Source of the DNA: Marivivens donghaensis
Lineage (GTDB): Bacteria; Pseudomonadota; Alphaproteobacteria; Rhodobacterales; Rhodobacteraceae
Direction of reading: 5' to 3'
Length of the DNA stretch: 64,000 nucleotides
NCBI RefSeq assembly: GCF_011806565.1
Contig: NZ_JAATOP010000002.1
Span: forward strand, 186,001-250,000
A program made the position numbers and the translations under genes. Shown in pieces: positions 8,141-17,247 of this stretch. Under the pieces are notes generated by a model that did no database searches, had not been told where the DNA came from, and saw only the letters and a program-made list of their open reading frames with translations. Each line of letters starts with the position of its first letter. Positions within the stretch are counted from its first letter, which is position 1.

Positions 8141-8746
8141 TCAGAGATCGAAGAAGATCGTCTCGTCAGGCCCTTGCAGGTGAATCTCGTGGCGATAGGT
8201 GTTTCCGTCCCGCTTTGCGATCAGGGTGGGCACGCGAGACTTCAGTTCGATGCGGGACAGGAACGGGTCGGCCTCGTTCGCGTCGGTCTCGTCATCGAAA
8301 TAAACGCGGGTCGCGAGGGCGAGGTTGATGCCGCGCGCCGCGATCCACATCAGAACGTGCGGAGCGTAGGTCTTGCCGTCGACGCTCACAGCGCCCGGTT
8401 TGATCGTCTCGAACTTAAAGACGCCGGTATCATGGTCCGCGTGCTGGCGACCGAAGCCGGTGAAGTGCGGATCGGCTTCGCGGCCATCTTCGGGCGAGGG
8501 GAAAACACCATTCGCGTCGGCCTGCCAAATTTCGACCATCGCGTCTTTGACCGGCGTGCCCGAGCCGTCGAAAATCACGGCCTCGATGTTGACACGCTCA
8601 CCTTTGGCATCGCCCGTAATCATCGTCGAGCCAAGGTCGGTGTCGAAGATCGTGTGGATGCCCGTGGTGTTCGGCATACAGCCGATGTGGACGTAGGGAC
8701 CAGCGGTCTGCGATGCGGATTCTTTGAGTTTCGGTGCATAAGGCAT
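8141..8746 (-). CDS. pcaG: protocatechuate 3,4-dioxygenase alpha subunit
   Basis: A 201-residue intradiol dioxygenase subunit that pairs with PcaH to open the ring of protocatechuate, giving 3-carboxy-cis,cis-muconate. The start MPYAPKLKESASQTAGPYVHIG and the core DAMVEIWQADANGVF...FTGFGR are characteristic. As expected for the alpha chain, the Tyr and His iron ligands of the beta chain are not all present. The stop of pcaH lies three bases before this ATG. Confidence 0.93.
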   Translation of the reverse strand: MPYAPKLKESASQTAGPYVHIGCMPNTTGIHTIFDTDLGSTMITGDAKGERVNIEAVIFDGSGTPVKDAMVEIWQADANGVFPSPEDGREADPHFTGFGRQHADHDTGVFKFETIKPGAVSVDGKTYAPHVLMWIAARGINLALATRVYFDDETDANEADPFLSRIELKSRVPTLIAKRDGNTYRHEIHLQGPDETIFFDL

Positions 8747-8749
8747 GGC

Positions 8750-9472
8750 TTAGTTCCCTTCCTTACGGTTTTCGAAAACGGTGGAACGCTTGCCGCGCAG
8801 AACGATGTCGAAACGGTAGGCACGCATGTCGTGCGGACGCGAGTTGTGCATATCGAGGCGCGCAATCAGGCGGTCGATCGCGTCCTCGTCAGGGATCGTT
8901 TTCACAATCGGGCAAAGCGCGATGTTCGGGTCACCTTCGAAGTACATCTGGGTGATCAGGCGCTGGGCGAATGCCGCGCCGAAGACGGAAAAGTGGATGT
9001 GAGCGGGGCGCCAGTCATTTTTGCCGTTCGGCCACGGATAGGCACCCGGACGGATGGTGAAGAAGTGGAAGTAGCCGTTCTCGTCGGTCATCGTGCGACC
9101 GCAACCGCCAAAGTTCGGGTCGAGCGGCGCGAGGTAGGTGTCCTTCTTGTGGCGATAGCGGCCACCGGCGTTCGCCTGCCAGAATTCGACCAGCGTGTTG
9201 CGCACGGGGCGGGCCTCTTCGTCGAGGACATAACCGTGGACCATGATACGCTCACCGATGGCGCTCTCCCCCGCTTGGGCGAAGTTGAGGATCAGGTTGT
9301 TATCCAGCTCGCCGATTAGCGAATGACCGAAGGTCGGACCGGTGAATTCGGTCGGCGAGCCATCAAAGCCGATGGGCGCCTTTTGCGGGGAACGCAGGAC
9401 CGATGTCCGATACCCCGGCGTGTATGCGGGCGGGTGCATATTCAGGTCGCGGGGATAATACCCAGATTTCAT
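8750..9472 (-). CDS. pcaH: protocatechuate 3,4-dioxygenase beta subunit
   Basis: The 240-residue catalytic, non-haem Fe(III) subunit. The core [20 protein letters not shown] supplies the first Tyr ligand. The later [23 protein letters not shown] supplies the second Tyr and the two His (HIH) ligands. It opens the PcaQ-divergent unit and is co-transcribed with pcaG. The usual partners pcaD, pcaC and pcaB are not beside it in this window, so the later steps of the beta-ketoadipate pathway must be encoded elsewhere if present. Confidence 0.94.
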   Translation of the reverse strand: MKSGYYPRDLNMHPPAYTPGYRTSVLRSPQKAPIGFDGSPTEFTGPTFGHSLIGELDNNLILNFAQAGESAIGERIMVHGYVLDEEARPVRNTLVEFWQANAGGRYRHKKDTYLAPLDPNFGGCGRTMTDENGYFHFFTIRPGAYPWPNGKNDWRPAHIHFSVFGAAFAQRLITQMYFEGDPNIALCPIVKTIPDEDAIDRLIARLDMHNSRPHDMRAYRFDIVLRGKRSTVFENRKEGN

Positions 9473-9595
9473 CTGTCCTCCTCCAGCGCTCGCGGCGCTT
9501 CAGTCACTTCCTCGGGTGTTGAGGGATCGTGACTGATTGCTTTTGGAAAGTAAAATGACGATATGAAGTTTATGATTTCCAGAATCGGAAAGTAA
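9473..9595. promoter_or_regulatory. pcaH/pcaQ divergent control region
   Basis: A 123-base spacer. It holds an inverted repeat CAGTCAC/GTGACTG (9501-9507 and 9529-9535), a TGGAAA/TTTCCA pair (9544-9549 and 9576-9581), and a direct repeat of GGAAAGTAAA at 9545 and 9587. The second GGAAAG doubles as the pcaQ ribosome site. LysR-type regulators bind such spaced dyads, but which one PcaQ uses is not clear. Confidence 0.5.
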
Positions 9596-10513
9596 ATGAT
9601 CGACCGCAGGATCAAATTCCGTCACATCCAGTGCTTCGTGGAAATTGCGCGGATGCAGAGCCTCAAGCAGGCCGCCGACCGCCTTTGTCTCACGCAGCCT
9701 GCGATTTCCAAGACGTTGAAAGAGCTGGAAGATATCCTCGGCAAAGCGCTGATGACGCGCAGTCGGGCGGGTGTGGAATTGACCCGCGAGGGCGAGGTCT
9801 TCCTACAGTTCGCAGAGATGAGCGTCGGAGCGATCCAGCAGGGCATCGACAGCGTCGCGCAGTCGGGCGATAGCGGAAAACAGGTGCTGATCGTCGGCGC
9901 GCTGCCATCGGTCGCGGCTTGGCTCATGCCCGTTGTGGCGCAAGAATTCACCCAGATCGCGCCGGATGTGGTGCTGCGGATTATAGACGGTCAGCATGGT
10001 GTGCTGGTGGATCGTCTGCGGCAGGGCGCACTGGATCTGGTCATTGGTCGCCTCGGTTCGCCCGAGAGCATGGCGCAGGTGTCATTCACCCAGCTTTACA
10101 ACGAGCAGGTCGATTTTGTCGTGCGTCCCGGCCATCCGATCCTTGATGACCCGCGGCTTGAACGGATCGACGAATGGCAGGTGGTCTACCCGTCTCCGGG
10201 GTCCGCGATCCTGCCGCTCGTGCAGCGATACTTCCTCGCGCACGCTATTAGTGAGCCGCAGAACCGCATCGAAACGGTCTCGGGCGCTTATGGGCGGGTT
10301 TATGTGAGGAATTCCGACGCGGTCTGGATCATCTCGGCTGGCGTGGTCGCCAATGAGGTCGCCGAAGGCCGCTTGGTCCGTTTGCCACTGGACACGTCGC
10401 TGACGCGCGGGCCTGTTGGCCTGATGTCTCGTCCCGAAACAGAACAAACACCAGCCGAACGCATGTTCCGGCTGGCGGTCAATCGGGCGCTGGCGTCGCT
10501 CGGGATCGGTTAG
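9596..10513 (+). CDS. pcaQ: LysR-type regulator PcaQ
   Basis: A 305-residue LysR regulator. The N-terminal helix-turn-helix reads FRHIQCFVEIARMQSLKQAADRLCLTQPAISKTLKELE, followed by RSRAGVELTREGE. The C-terminal part is a periplasmic-binding-like effector domain (GALPSVAAWLMP..., DVVLRIIDGQHG). PcaQ activates protocatechuate genes, usually in response to beta-carboxymuconate-type intermediates. Divergence from pcaHG supports the assignment. Its 3' end overlaps the convergent LacI gene by four bases. Confidence 0.9.
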   Translation: MIDRRIKFRHIQCFVEIARMQSLKQAADRLCLTQPAISKTLKELEDILGKALMTRSRAGVELTREGEVFLQFAEMSVGAIQQGIDSVAQSGDSGKQVLIVGALPSVAAWLMPVVAQEFTQIAPDVVLRIIDGQHGVLVDRLRQGALDLVIGRLGSPESMAQVSFTQLYNEQVDFVVRPGHPILDDPRLERIDEWQVVYPSPGSAILPLVQRYFLAHAISEPQNRIETVSGAYGRVYVRNSDAVWIISAGVVANEVAEGRLVRLPLDTSLTRGPVGLMSRPETEQTPAERMFRLAVNRALASLGIG

Positions 10514-11535
10514 ATCCGATTCAGCGTCTCGCCGGGGTGCAGTTTCGGGGTGAGTTCGATCACGAGGCCCTCATCCGCATCGGGATCGGCCACGCGGTCG
10601 GCAATGATCTTTGCGGCGCGCTCACCAACTTCGCGGCGGCAGGCATCCATCGACGCCAGTTTGCGCGGCAGACCGTCGAGCAATTCGACGCCGTTAAAGC
10701 CCGCAAGGCCGATCTGACCCGGTACGTCGTAGCCCTTTTCCAGCAGGTAAAGCAGGCCGCCCGCGCCGATCATGTCGTTCGAGTAGTACAGAAAATCGAG
10801 GTCAGGCGTGCGCTTCAGGAGCGCTTCGGTCATCTCGCGGCCTTTGGCCAGCGCGGAACCGCCCGAGTAGAATTCCTGATCCGCTATCTCCAGACCCGCC
10901 TTCGCAAGCGTCTGGGTGAAGCCTTCGAAACGCTTCCGCGCACGGTGGTCGAGCGGCATCTTGGTACCGAGGAAGCCGATACGCTTGAACCCGTTCTCGA
11001 GGATCGCTTCGGCCATCTTGCGGCCAGCACGGCGGTGCGAAATGCCGACGCACGCGTCCACAGGCTCGCCGTCCACGTCCATGATTTCGACAACGGGACA
11101 ACCTGCCTGCGCCAGCATGGCGCGCGACGCTTCGGAGCGTTCGAGACCCGCAATGATCACGCCCGACGGACGCCACGACAGCATCTCGAACAGGACTTTC
11201 TCTTCCTTTTCAGGGGTATAGTCCGTCACGCCTACAACAGGCTGAAGGTCTGTGCCCGACAGAACGTCCGAAATACCCGAGAGCACTTCGGGGAAAACCA
11301 TGTTGCCGAGGCTTGGAATAATCACTGCCACAAGGTTCACACGCTGCGACGCTAGAGCGCCCGCGATCTTGTTCGGCACATAGCCCAGACGCTTGGCAGC
11401 TTCCTGAACACGCAGGCGGGTCGCCTCGCTCACGTCACCTTTGTTACGCAGAACGCGGCTGACGGTCATTTCACTGACGCCCGAAGCTTCGGAAACATCA
11501 CGCAGAGTCAGGGGGCGGCGGTTCGTAGGTTTCAA
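10510..11535 (-). CDS. LacI-family transcriptional regulator, GntR-like
   Basis: A 341-residue LacI-family repressor. It has an N-terminal HTH (LTLRDVSEASGVSEMTVSRVLRNKGDVSEATRLRVQEAAKRLGYVPNKIAGALAS) with the hinge helix, then a sugar-binding-protein-like domain (VNLVAVIIPSLGNMVF...). The overall look is closest to gluconate-operon repressors of the GntR type. The start is TTG at 11535 with AAAGG upstream. No sugar transport or catabolic genes adjoin it, so its target lies elsewhere or is only itself. Confidence 0.88.
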   Translation of the reverse strand: MKPTNRRPLTLRDVSEASGVSEMTVSRVLRNKGDVSEATRLRVQEAAKRLGYVPNKIAGALASQRVNLVAVIIPSLGNMVFPEVLSGISDVLSGTDLQPVVGVTDYTPEKEEKVLFEMLSWRPSGVIIAGLERSEASRAMLAQAGCPVVEIMDVDGEPVDACVGISHRRAGRKMAEAILENGFKRIGFLGTKMPLDHRARKRFEGFTQTLAKAGLEIADQEFYSGGSALAKGREMTEALLKRTPDLDFLYYSNDMIGAGGLLYLLEKGYDVPGQIGLAGFNGVELLDGLPRKLASMDACRREVGERAAKIIADRVADPDADEGLVIELTPKLHPGETLNRI

Positions 11536-11609
11536 GGTGCTACCTTTGAGAGTGTCACGTTTTCTTTAACTATCACCTCATACAGTACCAATCCAACCAC
11601 GCAATGAGA

Positions 11610-11635
11610 CAAGATTGACCTTCGTCTCAATCTTG
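11610..11635. promoter_or_regulatory. inverted repeat between LacI gene and tRNA-Arg
   Basis: CAAGATTGA and TCAATCTTG form a perfect nine-base inverted repeat with an eight-base spacer. A second, shifted repeat TGAGAC/GTCTCA overlaps it. It lies 75 bases upstream of the LacI-family start and also overlaps the -35 of tRNA-Arg. It could be the operator of the repressor or simply a hairpin. Confidence 0.45.
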
Positions 11636-11644
11636 GGCAATCAG
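11616..11644 (+). promoter_or_regulatory. putative promoter of tRNA-Arg
   Basis: TTGACC (11616-11621) is followed after 16-17 bases by CAATCA, ten bases before the tRNA. The -35 matches those of the tRNA-Lys genes. The -10 is a weak match. Confidence 0.45.
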
Positions 11645-11653
11645 TGCGGCGAT

Positions 11654-11730
11654 GGCCCCGTGGCTCAACTGGATAGAGCAGCCCCCTCCTAAGGGGCAGG
11701 TTACAGGTTCGAATCCTGTCGGGGTCACCA
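11654..11730 (+). tRNA. tRNA-Arg(CCT)
   Basis: A 77-nt cloverleaf. The acceptor stem is GGCCCCG/CGGGGTC with encoded CCA at 11728-11730. The D-arm is TGGCTCAACTGGATAGAGCA, the anticodon loop CTCCTAA on a GCCCC/GGGGC stem, and the T-arm CAGGTTCGAATCCTG. It reads the rare AGG codon. No integrase or direct repeat of its 3' end was noticed nearby. Confidence 0.96.
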
Positions 11731-11739
11731 TCGCCCACA

Positions 11740-12444
11740 TCAGGTCATGCGGATGACGTCCTTATCGATGGCGAGCATGTAGCCGCGGCGGGCGATGTTT
11801 TTCACGAGTAGTTCGCTAATCATCTGGTTGCCGAGCGTATCGCGTAGACGTTTGATCCGCGTGGCACCCGCAGCTTCGTCACAGTCGGACGGATCACGGC
11901 CAGAAATGACGGCTTCGATCTGGAGGCCGGACATCACCTCGTCGTCCATACGCGCCTCTGCCAGAACGGCGAGCGTCTCGATGGAGGCCTCGGTCAGTTT
12001 GAATTCGAAGTCATTGAGCGTGACCGTGTTCTGGTCGCGGCTGATGACGAGCGAGTTGATCTCGATCCCTGCGCGCTCGATCTTGCTCATCCGGCGGTTC
12101 ATCTCGATCAGCATCACGAGGAAGGCGACGGCCGCGATCAGAAGCGCGGTCGCAAAAACGAACAGTACGAATATGACGAAGCGGTAGGATGCAAGCGTGT
12201 CCTGAAAGGCCGTTCCGGACTGGGCGAGGATTTCCAGCAACTTGAGTTCGGCCTGCGCTGTCAGGTCGTCATTCTGGATGAACAGCTGCTCGACGCGGGC
12301 GTTGAACGCGTTCGCATCGGGAAGGTTCGCGAACAGCACGACGGCTGCCAGAACGAGGACCAGAACAACTGCCGAAATGCCCGCAACCACAACGCGGTTA
12401 CCTGCCTTCAGCGATTCAGAAGCGGAGAAAATTTTCGCCTGCAC
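11740..12444 (-). CDS. membrane-anchored winged-helix protein
   Basis: A 234-residue protein from a GTG at 12444, chosen because GAAAGG lies eight bases upstream and the longer frame overlaps the previous gene by more. It has two membrane segments (about 18-39 and 88-114) around a roughly 48-residue periplasmic loop. The cytoplasmic C-terminus (about 140-230) looks like an OmpR-type winged helix (DFEFKLTEASIETLAVLAEAR..., RIKRLRDTLG..., ARRGYMLA). A ToxR-like membrane regulator with reversed domain order is inferred. The target is unknown. It overlaps the secreted 91-residue gene by 29 bases. Confidence 0.7.
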   Translation of the reverse strand: MQAKIFSASESLKAGNRVVVAGISAVVLVLVLAAVVLFANLPDANAFNARVEQLFIQNDDLTAQAELKLLEILAQSGTAFQDTLASYRFVIFVLFVFATALLIAAVAFLVMLIEMNRRMSKIERAGIEINSLVISRDQNTVTLNDFEFKLTEASIETLAVLAEARMDDEVMSGLQIEAVISGRDPSDCDEAAGATRIKRLRDTLGNQMISELLVKNIARRGYMLAIDKDVIRMT

Positions 12445-12691
12445 TATCGCGCCTTTCTTCCAGTCCGTTCTCGTCGAACACGCTGACAATATTCAGCAGT
12501 ATCCAGCCCGCACCTTCAAGACGCGGAGCCAGTTCGTTTGCGGCGGCCTCGATTTCGCAGGCGCCGTTGATCTGAGCGACCCCGTACTGCAAGCGCAGCG
12601 GGTCGTCCTGCTTGGCTTTGTAGTCGGCGTAGCAATCGGCCTGAGCCGCCGTGCCGAACAGTGCCAGAACGATGGGAAGTATGTGTTTCAT
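12416..12691 (-). CDS. small secreted protein of unknown function
   Basis: 91 residues starting MKHILPIVLALFGTAAQADCYADYKAKQDD, with a signal peptide cut after AQA. The mature part of about 73 residues contains two cysteines (DCY, ACE) that could form a disulfide. No family is recognised. It is translationally coupled to the membrane winged-helix gene, so the pair may work together, for example as a periplasmic partner of the regulator's outer loop. That role is inference from position only. Confidence 0.75.
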   Translation of the reverse strand: MKHILPIVLALFGTAAQADCYADYKAKQDDPLRLQYGVAQINGACEIEAAANELAPRLEGAGWILLNIVSVFDENGLEERRDSAGENFLRF

Positions 12692-12847
12692 GATGCACTT
12701 AAATGAACAGAGCAGGGGCAGCTATTCAATAACACTTCGCGCCAGATGCCTTTCAAAGGCGCGTTATTGTCTGACAGGGCGCTTTGAGCCGATCACCGTG
12801 GCAAGCGCTGCACGACGCGGCGCATCTATGCCACGGAGGAGGTCCAC

Positions 12848-13381
12848 ATGCGTAACGCTCTCATTGCCGGCCTGGTTGCTGCCGCTCTTTCCCTTGCCAA
12901 CCCTGCCGCAGCGCAGACGGCGAATAGCCATAATAACGATGACATCGGTAAGCTGATCGTCGGGCTCACGTTCCTTGCGCTTGTCGGGACTGCGCTGTCA
13001 AAAAAAGACGACACGCCGCCCGCGCCGGAAGCGGTCGAAAATGATGATCACCGCGACTGGGAACGTCGTAACGACTACACCCGTCACAATGACCGCGACA
13101 ATAACGGCCGCTGGGACAATCATGGCGAAAACAACGGCCGTTGGAACGACAACCATCCGTCCGAGCTGACCCGCGCCCTGCCTGCACAATGTCTGCAAGG
13201 CGTTCCGACCTACAACGGTCCGGTGTCGATCTACACTTCCGAATGCCTCCAACAGAACCGCGTGCAGATCACGCGGCTCCCCGGAAACTGCGCACGTCAG
13301 GTGCGCGGGGTTCGTGACGAACACTATGGGTTCGATCCGGACTGCCTGAGCAGCTATGGTTTCAACATGTTGCGCAGGTAA
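12848..13381 (+). CDS. secreted, Asn/Asp/Arg-rich protein with C-terminal cysteine domain
   Basis: 177 residues, no family recognised. A signal peptide (MRNALIAGLVAAALSLANPAAAQ) is followed by a hydrophobic segment (IGKLIVGLTFLALVGTAL). A low-complexity stretch at about 66-102 repeats NNGRW twice within Asp/Asn/Arg/His-rich sequence. The C-terminal domain has four cysteines (QCLQG, ECLQ, NCARQ, DCLSS) that may form two disulfides. A strong ribosome site (GGAGGAGG) precedes ATG. It is a periplasmic or inner-membrane-anchored protein. Confidence 0.8.
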   Translation: MRNALIAGLVAAALSLANPAAAQTANSHNNDDIGKLIVGLTFLALVGTALSKKDDTPPAPEAVENDDHRDWERRNDYTRHNDRDNNGRWDNHGENNGRWNDNHPSELTRALPAQCLQGVPTYNGPVSIYTSECLQQNRVQITRLPGNCARQVRGVRDEHYGFDPDCLSSYGFNMLRR

Positions 13382-13475
13382 ATTCCTGACAGGGAGGAGG
13401 CGCGCGAAACCCCGATAGCGCGCCGCCAGCGGGGCAGGGGGTTCCAACAGCCCTCTGCCCCATCTATCAGAAGGC

Positions 13476-14099
13476 ATGACCAAGACTGTTCCCGATCTGA
13501 GTTTCGAACTGGCCGCGCGAGAGCGCGGCTTTCTGCGTATCGCTGGTGTGGATGAGGTTGGGCGCGGCCCGCTTTGTGGACCGGTCACAGCCTGCGCCGT
13601 GGTGCTGGATCTGGAAAAAGTGCCCGAGGGCCTGAACGATTCAAAAAAGCTGAACGCGAAGCAACGCAATGCCGCGCTGGAGGCGTTGCTCGACGTGGCC
13701 GAGGTGTCGATTGCCCACGCCACGGTCGAGGAGATTGACGAGATCAACATCTACCACGCTTCGCACCTCGCGATGGTTCGTGCGGTAGAAGGCCTTTCGG
13801 TGCAGCCCGATCATGTGCTCGTCGACGGCAACCGCATCCCTAAAGCACTGCCCATGGCAGCCGAAGCGATCGTGAAAGGTGACGCGCTGTCTGTGTCGAT
13901 TGCGGCCGCTTCGATTGCCGCGAAAATCTGCCGAGACCGCTTGATGGTGGACTTGGCGCAACAGTATCCGGGCTACGGTTGGGAGCGTAATGCGGGTTAC
14001 GGAACGTCAGAACACCTTGCTGCGCTTAGAGAATTTGGCGTCACGCCGGTTCATAGACGGTCCTTCAAGCCCGTCCACAATATCTTGTATCAAGAGTAA
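13476..14099 (+). CDS. rnhB: ribonuclease HII
   Basis: A 207-residue RNase HII that removes ribonucleotides and RNA-DNA hybrids from DNA. The metal-binding DEDD residues are seen in IAGVDEVGRGPLCGPVTACAV (Asp-Glu), VLVDGNRIPKALP (Asp) and AAKICRDRLMVDLAQQYPGYGWERNAGYGT (Asp and C-terminal motif). Length is normal. A hairpin with ATCAAGAG/CTCTTGAT arms (14089-14115) spans its stop codon. It lies just upstream of ccrM in the same direction. Confidence 0.95.
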   Translation: MTKTVPDLSFELAARERGFLRIAGVDEVGRGPLCGPVTACAVVLDLEKVPEGLNDSKKLNAKQRNAALEALLDVAEVSIAHATVEEIDEINIYHASHLAMVRAVEGLSVQPDHVLVDGNRIPKALPMAAEAIVKGDALSVSIAAASIAAKICRDRLMVDLAQQYPGYGWERNAGYGTSEHLAALREFGVTPVHRRSFKPVHNILYQE

Positions 14100-14112
14100 A
14101 ACGTAAGCTCTT

Positions 14113-14204
14113 GATTCAATAAAGCTTTTGACACCGCTCCTTCTCTGCCCCATTTTAGCCATCAACCAGAGAGCGGAAAAATCCGCCGGTTAACGAGGCA
14201 GTAA
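14113..14204 (+). promoter_or_regulatory. ccrM upstream region with GANTC and CtrA-like half-match
   Basis: GATTC, a CcrM target (GANTC), lies at 14113-14117. TTGACA at 14128-14133 could be a -35. TTAA-N7-GTAA at 14190-14204 matches the CtrA consensus TTAA-N7-TTAA at seven of eight positions. The last element also contains the GAGG ribosome site, so chance is possible. Confidence 0.4.
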
Positions 14205-15314
<1,110 letters not shown>

Positions 15315-15375
15315 TCTTTCTACCAGTTACCGCCGGAGCCTCCGACCCTGCTCGGTCGAAGTAGGCTCTAACTTA

Positions 15376-15404
15376 CCCCGCCGTCATGAACGGCGGGGCT
15401 TTTT
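15376..15404 (+). terminator. Rho-independent terminator of ccrM
   Basis: CCCCGCCG-tcatgaa-CGGCGGGG, an eight-pair stem, then CTTTTT. A second nested hairpin lies just upstream (15336-15368, GAGCCT/AGGCTC around CGACC/GGTCG), so the ccrM 3' UTR has two stem-loops. Confidence 0.9.
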
Positions 15405-15434
15405 GGCAAAGATTTTTACCAATCTTTTCCGATC

Positions 15435-15995
15435 TTAGGCAGCAGCGCGCTGGTGCTCGCCTTCTTCGATTTCCTCGACAATTTTCGCGACAAATGCCGG
15501 AAGGTCGTTCGGATTACGCGATGTAATCAGGCCCTTGTCGGTCACGACTTCCTTGTCATGCCACTCACCGCCAGCATTCACGATGTCGGTCTTGATCGAG
15601 TTGTACGACGTGACCTTCTTGCCTTTTACGATACCTGCCTCGGCCAGCAGCCACGGTGCGTGACAGATCGCGGCGACGGTTGTACCCGAGTTGTAGAAGG
15701 TCTTCACGAGGTCCACCGCCTCGGGGATCGTGCGGAGGATGTCGGGATTGATCTGGCCACCCGGCAGAACGAGCGCGTCGTAGTCGGCTGCATTCACGTC
15801 GGCGAGCGCGAGATCGGCTTCGACCTCATTGCCCCAGTCCTTTTCATCCCAGCCCTTGATGGCCTTACCATCAGGCGATGCGACGTGGACGGTAGCGCCC
15901 TTGTCTTTCAACTCGTGCAGCGGGGTTTCGAGTTCCGACTGTTCGAAACCGTTGGTGGCGAGGATAAGGATTTTTGCTTCGGTAATCTTCGGCAT
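15435..15995 (-). CDS. PfpI/DJ-1 family protein
   Basis: A 186-residue class I glutamine-amidotransferase-like protein. The nucleophile elbow AAICHAPWLLAEAG carries Cys followed by His, and NGFEQSELETP holds the conserved Glu. LVLPGGQINPD and SYNSIKTD are further family marks. Members such as YhbO and PfpI act in stress protection as glyoxalase/deglycase-like enzymes or proteases. ATG at 15995 is preceded by a perfect AGGAGG, so it is chosen over the longer frame from 16019. Confidence 0.88.
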   Translation of the reverse strand: MPKITEAKILILATNGFEQSELETPLHELKDKGATVHVASPDGKAIKGWDEKDWGNEVEADLALADVNAADYDALVLPGGQINPDILRTIPEAVDLVKTFYNSGTTVAAICHAPWLLAEAGIVKGKKVTSYNSIKTDIVNAGGEWHDKEVVTDKGLITSRNPNDLPAFVAKIVEEIEEGEHQRAAA

Positions 15996-16089
15996 GGTGG
16001 CCTCCTGATTCAATTTCATTTGGCCGGAAAACCAATGAAGCAGGGGCTTTGTTCCTACTGCCTGACTGACATCGTTGTGAGCCGCACTG

Positions 16090-17220
16090 TTACCGCGGCA
16101 TCGGGTTGGTGCCCTTTTTGTAGGGCGTCCAATCGGTGATATCGGGGTAATATGTGCGCCGCCACGCGCGCACTTTCGGGTTCATCCAGCGCCGCCAAAC
16201 GGGCGGAACCATCGCCGCCATCGCCATCATGGGATAGCCGAACGGAAGCTGCGGCGCTTCGACCTCGGGGTAGGTCTGGAGCAGCGGGAAGCGGCGGTCG
16301 GGACGATAGTGATGGTCGGAGTGGCGCTGCAAATTGATCAGCAGCCAGTTCGACGCCTTGTGCGCTGCGTTCCACGAATGATGCGGGCGGACGGGTTCGT
16401 ATTTGCCGTCGCCCAGATGGCGACGGGTCAGGCCGTAGTGTTCGACGTAGTTTGTGAGCTCAAGCGCCCAGATGCCGACGAAAGCCTGCACGACGAAAAG
16501 CCCTACGCCCTCCCAGCCGCCGATCCACGCGGCGAAGACGATCATCCAGAATTGCATCGCAAGATAGCGCCAGAACGGATTGCTGATGTGCCACCACGGG
16601 AGCTTCTTGCGGGCGAGCATCCGCTTTTCGGCCTTGAACGCGGACGGCGGGCAAGTGCGGAGAACGCGCGCGAAGTAGCGGTGAAACCCTTCGTTATACC
16701 GCGCCGTGACCGCATCGCGGGGCGTGCCGACATAGACGTGGTGGACAAGCAGGTGCTCGGTTCTGAAGTGCGAATACAGCGCCATCGCCAGCAGCACGTC
16801 GCCGAGCCACCGTTCGAGGCGGTTTCGTTGATGCAGCAATTCGTGGGCATAGACGATGCCGATGGTGCCTGTCAGAACGCCCACGTCGAACATCACGCCG
16901 ATCTTGCCCCAAGTACTGAGGTGATCGGTATGCGTGATGTAAGCGAGCAGTCCGAAGATAAGACCAAGCTGTACCGGCGGCCAGATCATTGTGATCAGCT
17001 TGTACCAGAAAAGCTGCGGATCAGGCGTTTCGGGATCGGGGTTCGCGTCACTCAGACCCGCGAAGGAGTCGATCACGGTGAACAGGTGCCACGCCAGCAG
17101 CGGGGTCAGCAGGATCGTCCAGCCGCCGTAGATTGCGGCGATGACCGGCAGAGGCACCAATGCGAGCGACAGCCAGAATGGCGCGGCGTTCACGAATGAT
17201 ACCTGAGCTTTGGCGGACAT
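16090..17220 (-). CDS. alkB: alkane 1-monooxygenase (AlkB type)
   Basis: A 376-residue inner-membrane di-iron hydroxylase. Several membrane segments surround the histidine boxes YAHELLHQRNR, EHLLVHHVYVG and LQRHSDHHYRPDRR, with NYVEHYGL as the extra signature. It oxidises the terminal methyl of medium-chain alkanes using electrons from rubredoxin. No rubredoxin or rubredoxin reductase gene adjoins it, so partners must be unlinked. It lies between a PfpI protein and mutY in the same orientation, with no obvious regulator beside it. Confidence 0.92.
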   Translation of the reverse strand: MSAKAQVSFVNAAPFWLSLALVPLPVIAAIYGGWTILLTPLLAWHLFTVIDSFAGLSDANPDPETPDPQLFWYKLITMIWPPVQLGLIFGLLAYITHTDHLSTWGKIGVMFDVGVLTGTIGIVYAHELLHQRNRLERWLGDVLLAMALYSHFRTEHLLVHHVYVGTPRDAVTARYNEGFHRYFARVLRTCPPSAFKAEKRMLARKKLPWWHISNPFWRYLAMQFWMIVFAAWIGGWEGVGLFVVQAFVGIWALELTNYVEHYGLTRRHLGDGKYEPVRPHHSWNAAHKASNWLLINLQRHSDHHYRPDRRFPLLQTYPEVEAPQLPFGYPMMAMAAMVPPVWRRWMNPKVRAWRRTYYPDITDWTPYKKGTNPMPR

Positions 17221-17247
17221 GTCCTGTTCCCTCTGACTACCGCGACG

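Noticed and set aside
9555-9566. A three-codon leader peptide (MTI) upstream of pcaQ
   Set aside because: It has a GGAAAG site, but it looks like a by-product of the local GGAAAGTAAA direct repeat and has no attenuator nearby.
11654-11730. tRNA-Arg as an attachment site of a genomic island
   Set aside because: No integrase, no repeated tRNA 3' end and ordinary genes on both sides were seen.
13066-13155. Repeats in the secreted-protein gene as a CRISPR-like array
   Set aside because: The similarity is at codon level within one reading frame, with no regular spacers.
13431-13461. Hairpin GGGGCAGGGG/CCCTCTGCCCC before rnhB as a terminator
   Set aside because: The stem has a bulge and no T tract follows, so termination is not supported; it may be a leader structure.
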